Positions 1 through 8,493 are shown, counted from the stretch's first letter. The stretch is DNA of 64,000 nt from Raineyella sp. LH-20 (GCF_033110965.1 NZ_CP137003.1:1302001-1366000); one strand, 5' to 3'. The notes: generated by a model from the sequence alone, not told the origin. Translations and numbers: made by a program.

Positions 1-229
1 TCCGGAGCCGGGCGATGTCGGCGCTGGGGTCGAGTGAGGCCCGCAGCGTCGCCTCGAGCAGGTCGTGCTTGGTCGGGAAGACCCGGAACAGGGTGCCCTC
101 GGCGATGCCACAGGCGGTGGCGATCTGCCGGGTCGACACCTCGGGCCCCGACTCGGCGAGCAGCGGCATGGTCGCGGCGATGATGGCGTCGCGCCGGGCT
201 GACGGGGGCAGTGGTCGTGCTCTGGTCAC
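1..229 (-). CDS. TetR family transcriptional regulator (N-terminal part, cut by window edge)
   Basis: Reading from a GTG at 229 towards the left edge gives about 76 residues of a TetR-type DNA-binding domain: RRDAIIAATMPLLAESG, then the recognition-helix region STRQIATACGIAEGTLFRVF and the usual PTKHDLLEA continuation. The ligand-binding domain lies outside the window, so the inducer cannot be guessed. No Shine-Dalgarno sequence precedes the GTG. A -10-like TACACT ends 6 nt before it, and a perfect dyad sits in the promoter spacer, so I infer a leaderless, self-repressed gene. The HAD gene on the other strand starts about 215 bp away and might share control. Confidence 0.85.
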   Translation of the reverse strand, partial: MTRARPLPPSARRDAIIAATMPLLAESGPEVSTRQIATACGIAEGTLFRVFPTKHDLLEATLRASLDPSADIARLR

Positions 230-235
230 TCCGCG

Positions 236-264
236 AGTGTAGTGAGTGAGTGTTCACTCATCAA
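236..264 (-). promoter_or_regulatory. Leaderless promoter with TetR operator in the spacer
   Basis: On the minus strand there is a -35-like TTGATG (264-259), a 17-bp spacer and a -10-like TACACT (241-236), 6 nt before the GTG of the TetR gene. The spacer carries a perfect 7-bp inverted repeat, TGAGTGA-GTGT-TCACTCA (243-260). This is where an autorepressor would block RNA polymerase. Binding by the adjacent TetR protein is inferred. Confidence 0.7.
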
Positions 265-444
265 GCGCGGGGTGATCGGGAGATGTGCCCCGCGCGGGCG
301 CCGTACGCCGCTGACGGAGTGCCGGGGTGAGGGGCGTCGGGATGGGGGCGTCGGGGTGAGGGGTCGCGGCCGCCCGGGGGCGTCCGGTCCGGGCGGCGAC
401 TAGGTTGGGGGGAAACAGCGGCCGACCGACGCGGAGGAGGGGCG

Positions 445-1089
445 ATGACGGGACGTACGTTCGACGGTGTCATCTTCGACATGGACTCGACACTGGTGGA
501 CTCGATGCCGGCGATCGTGCGGGTCTGGTCGGCGTTCGCGGACCGCTACGGGCTGACCGTCGACGAGCCGACGCGGCTGCTCGGCCGGTCCACCCGCTGG
601 ATCATCGACCAGTACGTCCGGGCCGACGTCCGCGACGAGGCGATGGCCTGGATCACCGAGCACGAGCTGGCCGACCAGGACGGGGTGGTGGCCCTGCCCG
701 GCGCAGCCGAGGCGCTGCAGGCGGCGGGTCCGCGGGGCGCGGTCGCCACCTCGGCGAGCCGGGAGATGGCGTACGCCCGGCTCGGGGCCGCCGGGCTGCC
801 GATGCCCGCGGTGCTGGTCACCGCCAGCGACGTGGTCCGGGCCAAGCCCGATCCGCAGATCTTCCTGGCCGCGGCGGCCGGGCTGGCGGCCGTTCCGGCG
901 GACTGCCTGGTCGCCGAGGACGCCCCGAACGGCCTGCGGGCGGCCCGGGCCGCCGGGATGGCGACCGTCGCGGTGACCACGACACACCCCGCGGAACAGC
1001 TCACCGCACTGGCCGACGTCGTGGTGCCCGACCTGAGTCACCTCGGGCTCCGCCTCGACGGTGGCCGGGTGCAAGTCAGCCGTCGGTAG
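445..1089 (+). CDS. HAD superfamily phosphatase (beta-phosphoglucomutase / GPH-like)
   Basis: A 214-residue protein of the HAD superfamily, subfamily I. Motif I is FDMDST near residues 11-16 (nucleophile Asp12, acid/base Asp14), followed by a helical cap. Motif II lies around TSASRE, motif III is the Lys in RAKPDP, and motif IV is VAEDAPNG. Such enzymes remove phosphate from small sugar phosphates or phosphoglycolate; the sequence does not identify the substrate. The start is well supported by a GGAGGAGGGG ribosome-binding site. The gene stands alone and diverges from the TetR gene at the window edge. Confidence 0.85.
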   Translation: MTGRTFDGVIFDMDSTLVDSMPAIVRVWSAFADRYGLTVDEPTRLLGRSTRWIIDQYVRADVRDEAMAWITEHELADQDGVVALPGAAEALQAAGPRGAVATSASREMAYARLGAAGLPMPAVLVTASDVVRAKPDPQIFLAAAAGLAAVPADCLVAEDAPNGLRAARAAGMATVAVTTTHPAEQLTALADVVVPDLSHLGLRLDGGRVQVSRR

Positions 1090-1141
1090 CCGCCGCCCGG
1101 CGTCGGCCACCGACGGCGGGGCTACCGCCCGGCGTCGGCTG

Positions 1142-1849
1142 TCAGCCGGCGGTGGGGGTCTGCGGGTGGCTGGCGCTACCGCCGACGGACGGCCGCGGCA
1201 GGTCGATCCCGGGCGCGCTGAACCCCGAGGTCTCGGCGAGCCGCACCGCAGTGCCGTACGCCACGACCTCGATCACCTCGGCACTGACCTGGCAGGTGTC
1301 GAAACGCATCCCCACCACGGCGTCGGCATGGGCCCCGAGCGCCATCCGGACCATCCGGGTGACCGCCTGCTGCCGCTCGGTGAGCAGCGTCCGCGCCTGG
1401 ATCTCGCGGTTGCCGCCCAGCTCGCGGGAGCGGGAGACCACCCCCATCACGTCGCCGATCACCCCGGTGATGGTGCGGCCGGGCATCGCGTCGGTCGTGG
1501 TGACCGGCAGACCGTGGTCGACCCGTCCCGGCGGGGTCGGGGCAGGGGCCTCGACACTGGTCGGGGTGGGTTGAGCGGTCTGTCCCGGGCGCGCCGGCTG
1601 GGAGGGCGGCGCGGCGTGCTGCGGCACCGGACTCAACTGCGGGGTGGCGATCCCCGATCCGGGTGTGCTCGGCACCGGTCCGCCGGTGCGGGCGGGCTGC
1701 GGGTGGCTGGTCGGCGGCTGGCCGGGGCCCGGGGTCGTGCCCTGGAGCAGAGGGTTCTGGACCGCTGGGGCGACCGGCGGTGCCTGGACCGGTGGGCCCA
1801 CGGGCGCGCCCGCGGGCGGCGGACTCCATGCGGTCGGCGGCTGGTTCAT
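1142..1849 (-). CDS. YbjQ/UPF0145-like heavy-metal-binding domain protein with long Pro/Gln-rich N-terminus
   Basis: 235 residues in two parts. Residues 1 to about 130 are low-complexity and rich in Pro, Gln, Gly and Thr, with no signal peptide or membrane segment. About 130-235 resembles the YbjQ family (UPF0145, DUF74): a VTTTDAMPG strand, GVIGDVMGVVSRSRELGG, a helix with RQQAVTRMV, then ADAVVGMRFDT and the closing EVVAYGTAVRL strand. YbjQ proteins form small oligomeric barrels whose function is not established. The extension is unusual, since typical members are about 100 residues. The ATG has no SD but a TAGGGT hexamer 7 nt upstream, suggesting a leaderless transcript. Confidence 0.7.
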   Translation of the reverse strand: MNQPPTAWSPPPAGAPVGPPVQAPPVAPAVQNPLLQGTTPGPGQPPTSHPQPARTGGPVPSTPGSGIATPQLSPVPQHAAPPSQPARPGQTAQPTPTSVEAPAPTPPGRVDHGLPVTTTDAMPGRTITGVIGDVMGVVSRSRELGGNREIQARTLLTERQQAVTRMVRMALGAHADAVVGMRFDTCQVSAEVIEVVAYGTAVRLAETSGFSAPGIDLPRPSVGGSASHPQTPTAG

Positions 1850-1856
1850 GCCAGTA

Positions 1857-1862
1857 ACCCTA
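1857..1862 (-). promoter_or_regulatory. -10-like element of a leaderless promoter (YbjQ-like gene)
   Basis: TAGGGT on the minus strand lies 7 nt before the ATG at 1849, and no ribosome-binding site intervenes. I see no good -35 hexamer. The spacing fits transcription starting at the start codon. Confidence 0.5.
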
Positions 1863-1873
1863 GTGGTCAGAGG

Positions 1874-2731
1874 TCACGAAAGCGCCGTTATGGTGACCTT
1901 GACAAACATTTCCGAGTCGCCACCGGCGTACGTCCCGCGTAGTGGAGACACGTCGGAGTAGTCGCGGCCGTGCCCGATCCGGACGTACGACTCGTCCACC
2001 CGGTGCATCGCCGTCGGATCGTACGTCTGCCACGATCCGCACCAGAACTCCACCCAGGAGTGGGACTCGCCCTCGACGGTGTCGCCGCGGACGGCGTCCG
2101 GCCCGGACGGGTGCAGGTAGCCGGACACGTACCGGGCCGGGATGCCGAGACTGCGCAGCGCCCCGCAGGTGACGTGGCTGAAGTCCTGGCAGACGCCGCG
2201 GCCGCCCGCCCAGGCCTCCGCGGCGGTCGAGGTCACCCCGGTGGCGCCCGCCTCGTACGCCATCCGGTCGTGCACCAGGGCGCAGACGTCCAGTGCGGCC
2301 AGCCGGGACGGCCGGTCGGTGAGCTCGGCGGCCAGCGCGGCCAGCTCCTCGTGGGGCGCGGTCCGTCCGGTGTTGAGCAGATACTCGCTCATCGCATCCC
2401 GCACCGCCGGGCCGCGCAGTGTGGCCCAGTCGAGGTCGTCGGCGGGCACCCGGCGCTCGTCCTGGCCGGCGTCGCGCACCGGGCGGGTCTCGACCAGTGC
2501 CCGGGCCTCGATCTGGAGGCGGTCATGCGGCTCGTGCACCTCGAAACAGGTCACCGGGGTGCCCCAGTAGTCGGTGTAGGCGGTGCGCCAGGCATGCGGG
2601 GTGATGGTGAGCCGGGAGGTCCAGACCACCTGGGTCGGGGTGGAGACAGGAGTCATCCGCGCCTCGTTGTAGGACGCCCGGACCGGGGAGGCGTAGCGGA
2701 ACCCGGTGACGTGGTCGATGCTCAGCCGCAT
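1874..2731 (-). CDS. Transglutaminase-like cysteine peptidase (cpATP-grasp operon)
   Basis: 285 residues. The N-terminal beta domain (about 1-95, starting MRLSIDHVTGFRYASPV) is the bacterial transglutaminase N-terminal region. It is followed by a papain-fold core with a visible catalytic triad: Cys in GGRGVCQDFSHV, His in GESHSWVEFW, and Asp in TYDPTA. The family includes transglutaminases and amidases or peptidases acting on peptides. It is last in an operon with an alpha-E protein and a circularly permuted ATP-grasp ligase, an association described in comparative genomics as a likely peptide-synthesis or modification system. The substrate is unknown. A GAGGCAGGA ribosome-binding site supports the start. 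Confidence 0.88.
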   Translation of the reverse strand: MRLSIDHVTGFRYASPVRASYNEARMTPVSTPTQVVWTSRLTITPHAWRTAYTDYWGTPVTCFEVHEPHDRLQIEARALVETRPVRDAGQDERRVPADDLDWATLRGPAVRDAMSEYLLNTGRTAPHEELAALAAELTDRPSRLAALDVCALVHDRMAYEAGATGVTSTAAEAWAGGRGVCQDFSHVTCGALRSLGIPARYVSGYLHPSGPDAVRGDTVEGESHSWVEFWCGSWQTYDPTAMHRVDESYVRIGHGRDYSDVSPLRGTYAGGDSEMFVKVTITALS

Positions 2732-2763
2732 GTCAGTCCTGCCTCGTGTCGGACGGCCTCATG

Positions 2764-3723
2764 TCAGTGCGTCTCCTCGGTCGTCCAGGCCACCTCGGTG
2801 GCCGCGGCGAAGAAGCGGTGGGTGATCGCCGCGGTGACCCGCTGGCAGGTCCGCTGCACCTGGGCCATCCGGCCGGCCAGGTCGTCCACCAGCGCCTCGG
2901 TCGGCAGGTAGGCCAACTCCTCGGTGAGCCGGCCGAGCTCGTAGCGGGCCTCGCCGGGCAGCCCGACCCCGTGGGCCCGGCCGGTGATGCCGGTCAGCGC
3001 CTCGGTGGCCCGGGTCAGTCCGTGCATCACCGAGCGCGGGAAGGCGGCGTCCTGCACCAGGAACTCCAGTGCCTGGGCCGAGGCGTGCCAGCCGCGGTAG
3101 GTGCGCAGGAAGGCGTCGTGGGCGTCGCAGCCGCGCAGCGCCGCCGACCACGGGATGGCCCCGTGGGCGAAGGTCGTCGCGGTGACCAGCCGGGCGGTCA
3201 TGTCGGCCTGTTCCAGGCTGCGGCCGAGCTGGAGGAACTGCCAGCCCTCGTCGCGGACCATCGAGCCGCGGGCCAGGCCGTAGAAGAGCGCGGACCGTTC
3301 CCGGGCCCAGTCCAGGTAGCCGTGCTGGGAGCGGATCGCCCGCGGCGTGGTGCGGGGCAGCGCCTGCCAGGTGGTGTTGACCACCTCCCAGACGGGCGAC
3401 GGGATCACCTCCCGAGCCCGGCGGGCGTTGTCGCGGGTCTGTTCCCAGCTGTACGCGATCGACGACGGCTGGTGGCGGTCGTACGCCAGCAGCCCGACCA
3501 GCGCCTCATGGGCCGCGCGGGGATCGGTCCGCACCAACAGCGGCTCGTACGTCGCGCTCGGCACGCCGAGCAGGGTGAGCAGGTTGCTGCAGGCGGTGTG
3601 GGTGGGCACCGCCGGCTCCTCGACGAACAGCCGCAGCTGCACCTGGAGCAGCCGGGCGGTGTCCTCGGCGCGCTCGACGTAACGGCCGATCCAGAACAGC
3701 GACTCGGCGATCCGGCTCAGCAT
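2764..3723 (-). CDS. Alpha-E domain protein (DUF403)
   Basis: 319 residues, almost all alpha-helical, starting MLSRIAESLFWIGRYVERAEDT, the signature opening of the alpha-E (DUF403) family. Runs such as LQLGRSLEQADMTARLV are also typical. I chose the ATG at 3723 because the family motif begins there; it overlaps the end of the upstream ATP-grasp gene by 7 nt, implying translational coupling. The family has no assigned activity but occurs almost only with circularly permuted ATP-grasp and transglutaminase genes, as here. Function is inferred from context only. Confidence 0.88.
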   Translation of the reverse strand: MLSRIAESLFWIGRYVERAEDTARLLQVQLRLFVEEPAVPTHTACSNLLTLLGVPSATYEPLLVRTDPRAAHEALVGLLAYDRHQPSSIAYSWEQTRDNARRAREVIPSPVWEVVNTTWQALPRTTPRAIRSQHGYLDWARERSALFYGLARGSMVRDEGWQFLQLGRSLEQADMTARLVTATTFAHGAIPWSAALRGCDAHDAFLRTYRGWHASAQALEFLVQDAAFPRSVMHGLTRATEALTGITGRAHGVGLPGEARYELGRLTEELAYLPTEALVDDLAGRMAQVQRTCQRVTAAITHRFFAAATEVAWTTEETH

Positions 3724-5495
3724 CGGTCGACCCCCTCGGTCCTGGTGATCTCCGCGGCGGCCCGGGCCGTGAGACGGTGCGGTGGCGTACGGCCGGCCTG
3801 CTGCTGTTGCTCCTGCTGGGTCTTGCGGGCCGGCAGCTGGTCCGGCGGGCGCTGGGTCGGCACCGGCAGCGCCGCCAGGTCGGCGAGTTCGGTGGTCTCG
3901 GTGTGCGGGCCCGACTCGGCGTGGCCGGCCGTCTCGGCGGGGGTGCTCGGCGCCGGCTCGGCGAGCGGTCCGGGCTCGGCGAGCGGCCCGGTCTCGATGG
4001 CTGAGTCGACGGGTGCCGACTCGGCCGCTTCCGTCCCGTCGGTCGTCGCGGTCGGCACCGACGGCGGTCCGGCGATCACCCAGGTGTCCTTGGAACCGCC
4101 GCCCTGGGAGGAGTTGACGATCATCTCGCCCTCCGGCAGCGCCACCCGAGTCAGTCCGCCGGGCAGCACCCACACGTCGCTGCCGTCGTTGACCGCGAAC
4201 GGCCGCAGGTCGACGTGCCGCGGCCCCAGCGCGTCGTCGACGAAGGTCGGCACCGTCGACAGCTGGATCAGCGGCTGGGCGATCCAGCCGCGCGGGTCGG
4301 CCTCGACCCGGTGCCGTAGCGCGGTGACCTGCTCGGGGGTCGCGAACGGCCCGATCACGATGCCCTTGCCGCCCGAGCCGTCGACCGGCTTGACGACCAG
4401 CTCCTCCAGCCGGTCCATCACCTCTTCCCGGGCGGCCGCCTCGGCCAGCCGCCAGGTGTCGACGTTCTTCAGCACCGGCTCCTCGGCGAGGAAGTAGCGG
4501 ATCAGGTCGGGGACGTAGGTGTAGACCAGCTTGTCGTCGGCGACCCCGTTGCCCAACGCGTTGCACAACGCGACCCCGCCGGAGCGGACCGCGTTGACGA
4601 TGCCGGGGATGCCGAGCAGGGAGTCGCGGCGGAAGTGCACCGGGTCGATGAAGTCGTCGTCGATCCGCCGGTAGATCACATGCACCGGCTGCAGGCCGCG
4701 GGTGGTGCGCATGTAGACCTTGCCGCGCCGGCACTCCAGGTCGGATCCCTCGACCAGCTCGACGCCCATCGTCCGGGCCAGCAGGGTGTGCTCGAAGTAG
4801 GCCGAGTTGTAGACGCCCGGGGTGAGCACGACGACCGTCGGGTCCTCGATGCCGTCCGGGGCGGCGGCCCGCAGCGCCCGCAGCAGGTGCTGGGCGTAGT
4901 CGCTCACCGGCCGGACCCGCTGCTCGGCCATCACCTCGGGCATCACCGAGGCCATCGCCGTACGGTTCGTCATCACGTACGACACCCCCGAGGGCACCCG
5001 GACGTTGTCCTCCAGCACCCGCATGTCGCCGGCCGGGGTGCGGATCAGGTCGATGCCGGCCACCTGGACCCGCGCGCCGTTGGACGGGTTCATCCCGTGC
5101 AGCACCCGGTGGAAGTGCTTCGAGGTGGTGATCAGCGATCGGGGAACCACCCCGTCGGCCACTGCCCGTTGGTCGTTGTAGGCGTCGTCGAGGAACGCCT
5201 CCAGCGCCCGGACCCGCTGGCGTACGCCCCGGTCGATGATGTCCCAGTCCCGGGCGGTGATGATCCGCGGGATGGCGTCCAGCGGGAACGGCCGCTCGAC
5301 CCCGCCGACGTCGAAGGTGACGCCTGCGGCGAGATAGCTGTTGGACAGGGTCTCGGCGATCGCCTTCAGGTCGCCCGGCGCCATCCGGCCGAGCATGTCG
5401 GCCAGGCGGGCGTACGGTTCGCGGACGGTGCCGTACGGCCCTACCATCTCGTCGAACGCCGCGCCCGGACGGTAGTGGGCGACCATGTCTGCCAT
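3717..5495 (-). CDS. Circularly permuted ATP-grasp protein (DUF404/DUF407) with low-complexity C-terminal tail
   Basis: 592 residues from the ATG at 5495 (MADMVAHYRPGAAFDEM). The conserved core includes NGARVQVAGIDLIRT, LEDNVRVPSGVSYV and PVDGSGGKG, the last being a nucleotide-binding Gly-rich loop. The family is predicted to form peptide bonds using ATP. After ITPWVI-like core sequence ending near TWVIAGPPS, about 110 extra residues are rich in Glu, Pro, Thr and Gln, including a run of four Gln; this tail is not typical. The start is supported by TAGGGT 7 nt upstream and no SD; an upstream GTG at 5564 would add 23 atypical residues. First gene of the operon with the alpha-E and transglutaminase genes. 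Confidence 0.87.
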   Translation of the reverse strand: MADMVAHYRPGAAFDEMVGPYGTVREPYARLADMLGRMAPGDLKAIAETLSNSYLAAGVTFDVGGVERPFPLDAIPRIITARDWDIIDRGVRQRVRALEAFLDDAYNDQRAVADGVVPRSLITTSKHFHRVLHGMNPSNGARVQVAGIDLIRTPAGDMRVLEDNVRVPSGVSYVMTNRTAMASVMPEVMAEQRVRPVSDYAQHLLRALRAAAPDGIEDPTVVVLTPGVYNSAYFEHTLLARTMGVELVEGSDLECRRGKVYMRTTRGLQPVHVIYRRIDDDFIDPVHFRRDSLLGIPGIVNAVRSGGVALCNALGNGVADDKLVYTYVPDLIRYFLAEEPVLKNVDTWRLAEAAAREEVMDRLEELVVKPVDGSGGKGIVIGPFATPEQVTALRHRVEADPRGWIAQPLIQLSTVPTFVDDALGPRHVDLRPFAVNDGSDVWVLPGGLTRVALPEGEMIVNSSQGGGSKDTWVIAGPPSVPTATTDGTEAAESAPVDSAIETGPLAEPGPLAEPAPSTPAETAGHAESGPHTETTELADLAALPVPTQRPPDQLPARKTQQEQQQQAGRTPPHRLTARAAAEITRTEGVDRC

Positions 5496-5502
5496 ATCCG
5501 GA

Positions 5503-5508
5503 ACCCTA
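5503..5508 (-). promoter_or_regulatory. -10-like element of a leaderless promoter (cpATP-grasp operon)
   Basis: TAGGGT on the minus strand ends 7 nt before the ATG at 5495. No SD is present. It supports this ATG over the GTG at 5564. Confidence 0.55.
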
Positions 5509-5600
5509 TTGCACCAGGTACGTCCGGGAGCGCTGTCGACCGTCCGTTCACCGCTCCGTAACACGGTGGTGCGGCCATCCCCTCGTCCCCGGCACCGCGT

Positions 5601-5650
5601 CCGCCGCGCTTCTGTTCAGCCGCCGCGCTTCTGTTCAGCCGCCGCGCTTC
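5601..5650. repeat. 19-bp tandem repeat, 2.6 copies
   Basis: The unit CCGCCGCGCTTCTGTTCAG begins at 5601 and 5620, with 12 bases of a third copy at 5639. Copies are identical, so the array is recent or maintained by slippage. Confidence 0.9.
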
Positions 5651-5687
5651 CACGCAACCGCGGCCTGCCGACGGGCCGCATCGAACT

Positions 5688-5757
5688 GAACGCGCGGCGG
5701 ATCGTCGAACGCGCGGCGGATCGTCGAACGCGCGGCGGATCGTCGACCGCGCGGCGG
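5688..5757. repeat. 19-bp tandem repeat, 3.7 copies
   Basis: The unit GAACGCGCGGCGGATCGTC is repeated exactly at 5688, 5707 and 5726, with a 13-base partial copy at 5745 (one substitution). It lies about 70 bp upstream of the lysS promoter. Confidence 0.9.
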
Positions 5758-5827
5758 CTGTGGTCGCTGACCCCGCGAGCTCGGCCGGCGCGGTGATTCC
5801 GACTCGGTCGGTCCGGGCGGGTGTCGG

Positions 5828-5833
5828 TAGCAT
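5828..5833 (+). promoter_or_regulatory. -10-like element of a leaderless promoter (lysS)
   Basis: TAGCAT lies 6 nt before the GTG start of lysS with no ribosome-binding site between. Confidence 0.55.
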
Positions 5834-5839
5834 GTCCCG

Positions 5840-7363
5840 GTGAGTACTGAGCAGAATCCGCCGGCCGAGCTTCCTGACCACGAGGTGTCCGAGCAGATGC
5901 AGGTCCGCCTCGAGAAGCGGGCGCGGCTGCTGGAGGAGGGGCGTCCCCCCTATCCGGTCTGGCTGGATCGTACCCACACCCTTGACGAGGTCCGCCGCCG
6001 GTGGGACCACCTGGAGACCGGTGAGGAGACCCAGGACGAGGTCGGGGTCGGTGGCCGGGTCGTCTTCCTGCGCAACACCGGCAAGCTGTGCTTCGCCACC
6101 CTCCAGGGCGGCTTCACCGCCGAGCACGACGCCCCGCGCCTGCAGGTGATGCTCTCGAAGGCCGAGGTCGGCGACGAGGCGCTGGCCGCCTGGAAGGCCG
6201 ACGTCGACCTGGGCGACTGGGTCTTCATCCATGGCCGGGTGATCCGGTCCAAGCGCGGCGAGCTGTCGGTGATGGCCGACCGCTGGGAGATCGCGTCGAA
6301 GTCGCTGCGGCCGATGCCGACACTGCACCACGAACTGTCCGAGGAGACCCGGGTGCGGCAGCGCTACGCCGACCTGGTGGTCCGCCCCGAGGCCCAGAAC
6401 GTGCTGCGGGCCCGGTCCGCGATCACCCGGTCGATCCGCGAGACGCTGCACGGTGACGGCTATCTGGAGGTCGAGACTCCGACCCTGCAGCTGGTGCACG
6501 GCGGCGCGACGGCCCGGCCGTTCTCCACCCATCTCAACGCCTTCGACATTTCGATGAGCCTGCGGATCGCCCTGGAGCTCTACCTCAAGCGGGTGATGGT
6601 CGGCGGAGCCGAGAAGGTGTACGAGTTGGGCCGCGTCTTCCGCAACGAGGGCATCGACTCCTCGCACTCCGCCGAGTTCACCATGCTCGAGGCCTACCAG
6701 GCCTGGGGCGACCAGACCACCATCGCAGCGCTGATCAAGCAGATCATCCTCGACGCGGCCGACGTCGTCGGGATGCGCCAGATCGAGACCGAGAAGGGCG
6801 TCATCGACCTGGACGGCGAGTGGAAGTGGCTCGGCGTCTACCCCGGTCTGTCCGACAAGGTCGGCGACGAGATCACCCCGGACACCCCGCTGGACCGGCT
6901 GCGGTCGATCGCCGAGCTCTTCGAGGTCGAGTACGACGCGCTGTGGGGCCCGGAGAAGATGGTCGTCGAACTGTTCGGCGAGCTGGTCGAGCCGCACCTG
7001 CTGCAGCCGACCTTCGTCTGCGACTACCCGCCGGTCGCCCAGCCGCTGGCCCGGCCGCACCGCTCCGAGCCGAACAAGATCGAGGCCTGGGACCTGATCA
7101 TCGGCGGCATGGAGCGCGGCACCGGCTTCTCCGAGCTGATCGACCCGGTGATCCAGCGCGAGCGGCTGACTGCGCAGTCGCTGGCCCGGGCGGCCGGTGA
7201 TGTCGAGGCGATGCAGCTCGACGAGGACTTCCTGCAGGCGCTCGAGTTCGGCGCCCCGCCGATGGGTGGCCTGGGGCTCGGCGTCGACCGGCTGGTGATG
7301 CTCTTCACCGGGGTCGGCATCCGCGAGACGATCCTCTTCCCGCTGCTCAAGCCGCTCGGCTGA
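5840..7363 (+). CDS. lysS: Lysine--tRNA ligase, class II
   Basis: 507 residues. It charges tRNA-Lys with lysine in the cytosol. An N-terminal OB-fold anticodon-binding domain (about 60-165, with [18 protein letters not shown] and [17 protein letters not shown]) precedes the class II core. Visible core motifs are [10 protein letters not shown] and a motif 1 region [18 protein letters not shown], motif 2 around [16 protein letters not shown], and motif 3 [16 protein letters not shown] near the C-terminus. The length is normal for LysS. The GTG start has a -10-like hexamer 6 nt upstream and no SD, suggesting a leaderless mRNA. The ROK kinase gene follows 46 bp later on the same strand. Confidence 0.95.
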   Translation: MSTEQNPPAELPDHEVSEQMQVRLEKRARLLEEGRPPYPVWLDRTHTLDEVRRRWDHLETGEETQDEVGVGGRVVFLRNTGKLCFATLQGGFTAEHDAPRLQVMLSKAEVGDEALAAWKADVDLGDWVFIHGRVIRSKRGELSVMADRWEIASKSLRPMPTLHHELSEETRVRQRYADLVVRPEAQNVLRARSAITRSIRETLHGDGYLEVETPTLQLVHGGATARPFSTHLNAFDISMSLRIALELYLKRVMVGGAEKVYELGRVFRNEGIDSSHSAEFTMLEAYQAWGDQTTIAALIKQIILDAADVVGMRQIETEKGVIDLDGEWKWLGVYPGLSDKVGDEITPDTPLDRLRSIAELFEVEYDALWGPEKMVVELFGELVEPHLLQPTFVCDYPPVAQPLARPHRSEPNKIEAWDLIIGGMERGTGFSELIDPVIQRERLTAQSLARAAGDVEAMQLDEDFLQALEFGAPPMGGLGLGVDRLVMLFTGVGIRETILFPLLKPLG

Positions 7364-7409
7364 GCAGCGTACGGGGCAACAGGCGACGGCGGCGTACGGA
7401 GGCAGGCTG

Positions 7410-8384
7410 ATGGTCGGCGGTGAGGCGGTGTACGGCGGCGTCGAGGCCGGCGGCACGAAGTTCGTCTGCTGCCTGGGCACCGGCCCCGACGACATCCGCG
7501 CCGAGGTGCGGTTCCCCACCACCACGCCGGAGGAGACCCTCGGCCGGGTCGTGGCGTTCTTCCGGGAGGCCGCCGGTCGAGGCGCGGCCTCTGCCTTCCG
7601 GGAGGCCGGCGGCTCAGGCGCGGCTTCTGCCGCTGCGGCGGAGGGGGCGCGCCCGGCCGCGGTGGGTGTCGCCTGCTTCGGGCCGGTGGATCTCGACCCC
7701 GCCTCGGCGACGTACGGCCACATCACCACCACCCCGAAGCCCGGCTGGGCCGGCACCGACGTGGCGGGCGTCCTCCGGGCCGCGCTGGGTGTCCCGGTCG
7801 GCTTCGACACCGATGTCAACGGGGCGGCTCTCGGCGAGGCCCGCTGGGGCGCCGGACAGGGCATGGACCCGTTCGTCTACGTCACCGTCGGCACCGGGAT
7901 CGGTGGCGGCGCGATCGTCAACGGCGCACCACTGCACGGCCTGGTGCACCCGGAGATGGGCCACGTACGGGTGCGCCACGATCGGGGACTCGACCCGTTC
8001 CCCGGCGGCTGCCCGTTCCACGACGACTGTCTGGAGGGCCTGGCCTCGGGGCCGGCGATGGAACGGCGGTGGGGTGCGCCGGCGCAGACCCTGCCGGCCG
8101 GTCACCCGGCCTGGGAGCTGGAGGCCTCCTACCTCGCCGAACTGGCCGCCGGACTGGTCTGCACCCTGTCACCACGCCGGATCGTGTTCGGCGGCGGGGT
8201 GATGGCGGGGCCCGGCCTGTTCCCGATGATGCGGCAGCGGACCCGCGAGCTGTTGGCCGGTTACGTGTCCTCCCCGGCCGTGACGGACCGGATCGACGAC
8301 TACCTCGTCCCGCCGGGCCTGGGGGAGCGGTCCGGCCGGCTCGGCGCCCTGGCGCTGGCCGAGGCCGCGCTCGCCGCCGGATAG
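7410..8384 (+). CDS. ROK family sugar kinase (fructokinase-like)
   Basis: 324 residues. It carries the ROK/ASKHA phosphate loop [12 protein letters not shown] at the N-terminus, the second motif GTGIGGG, the catalytic Asp region [16 protein letters not shown], and a zinc-site region with His in MGHVRVRHD followed by [17 protein letters not shown]. The GGCPFHDDC pattern and the length fit the fructokinase branch, which phosphorylates fructose with ATP; mannose or glucose cannot be excluded. Around residues 55-75 an imperfect internal repeat ([11 protein letters not shown] / [11 protein letters not shown]) looks like a slippage insertion. A GGAGGCAGG ribosome-binding site supports the start. 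Confidence 0.85.
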   Translation: MVGGEAVYGGVEAGGTKFVCCLGTGPDDIRAEVRFPTTTPEETLGRVVAFFREAAGRGAASAFREAGGSGAASAAAAEGARPAAVGVACFGPVDLDPASATYGHITTTPKPGWAGTDVAGVLRAALGVPVGFDTDVNGAALGEARWGAGQGMDPFVYVTVGTGIGGGAIVNGAPLHGLVHPEMGHVRVRHDRGLDPFPGGCPFHDDCLEGLASGPAMERRWGAPAQTLPAGHPAWELEASYLAELAAGLVCTLSPRRIVFGGGVMAGPGLFPMMRQRTRELLAGYVSSPAVTDRIDDYLVPPGLGERSGRLGALALAEAALAAG

Positions 8385-8400
8385 CCGACCTCGTGGCCCG

Positions 8401-8493
8401 GCGGTCGCGGTCACTGGGCGGTCGCGGTCACTGGGCGGTCGCGGTCACTGGGCGGTCGCGGTCACTGGGCGGTCGCGGTCACTGGGCGGTCAC
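8401..8493. repeat. 17-bp tandem repeat, 5.5 copies
   Basis: Five identical copies of GCGGTCGCGGTCACTGG begin at 8401, 8418, 8435, 8452 and 8469, followed by an 8-base partial copy. The array starts 16 bp after the ROK stop codon and lies between convergent genes. No unique spacers exist, so it is not a CRISPR array. Confidence 0.95.

Larger units (their letters stand above)
5496..5839. other. Intergenic region between divergent cpATP-grasp and lysS genes
   Basis: 344 bp without a credible gene. It holds leaderless-type promoters at both ends and two blocks of 19-bp tandem repeats between them (5601-5650 and 5688-5757). Reading frames through the repeats give only repetitive Arg/Ala-rich peptides. 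Confidence 0.6.

Noticed and set aside
8401-8493. Possible CRISPR array
   Set aside because: Repeats are head-to-tail without spacers, 17 bp long, and there are no cas genes nearby. The same applies to the 19-bp and 7-bp arrays.
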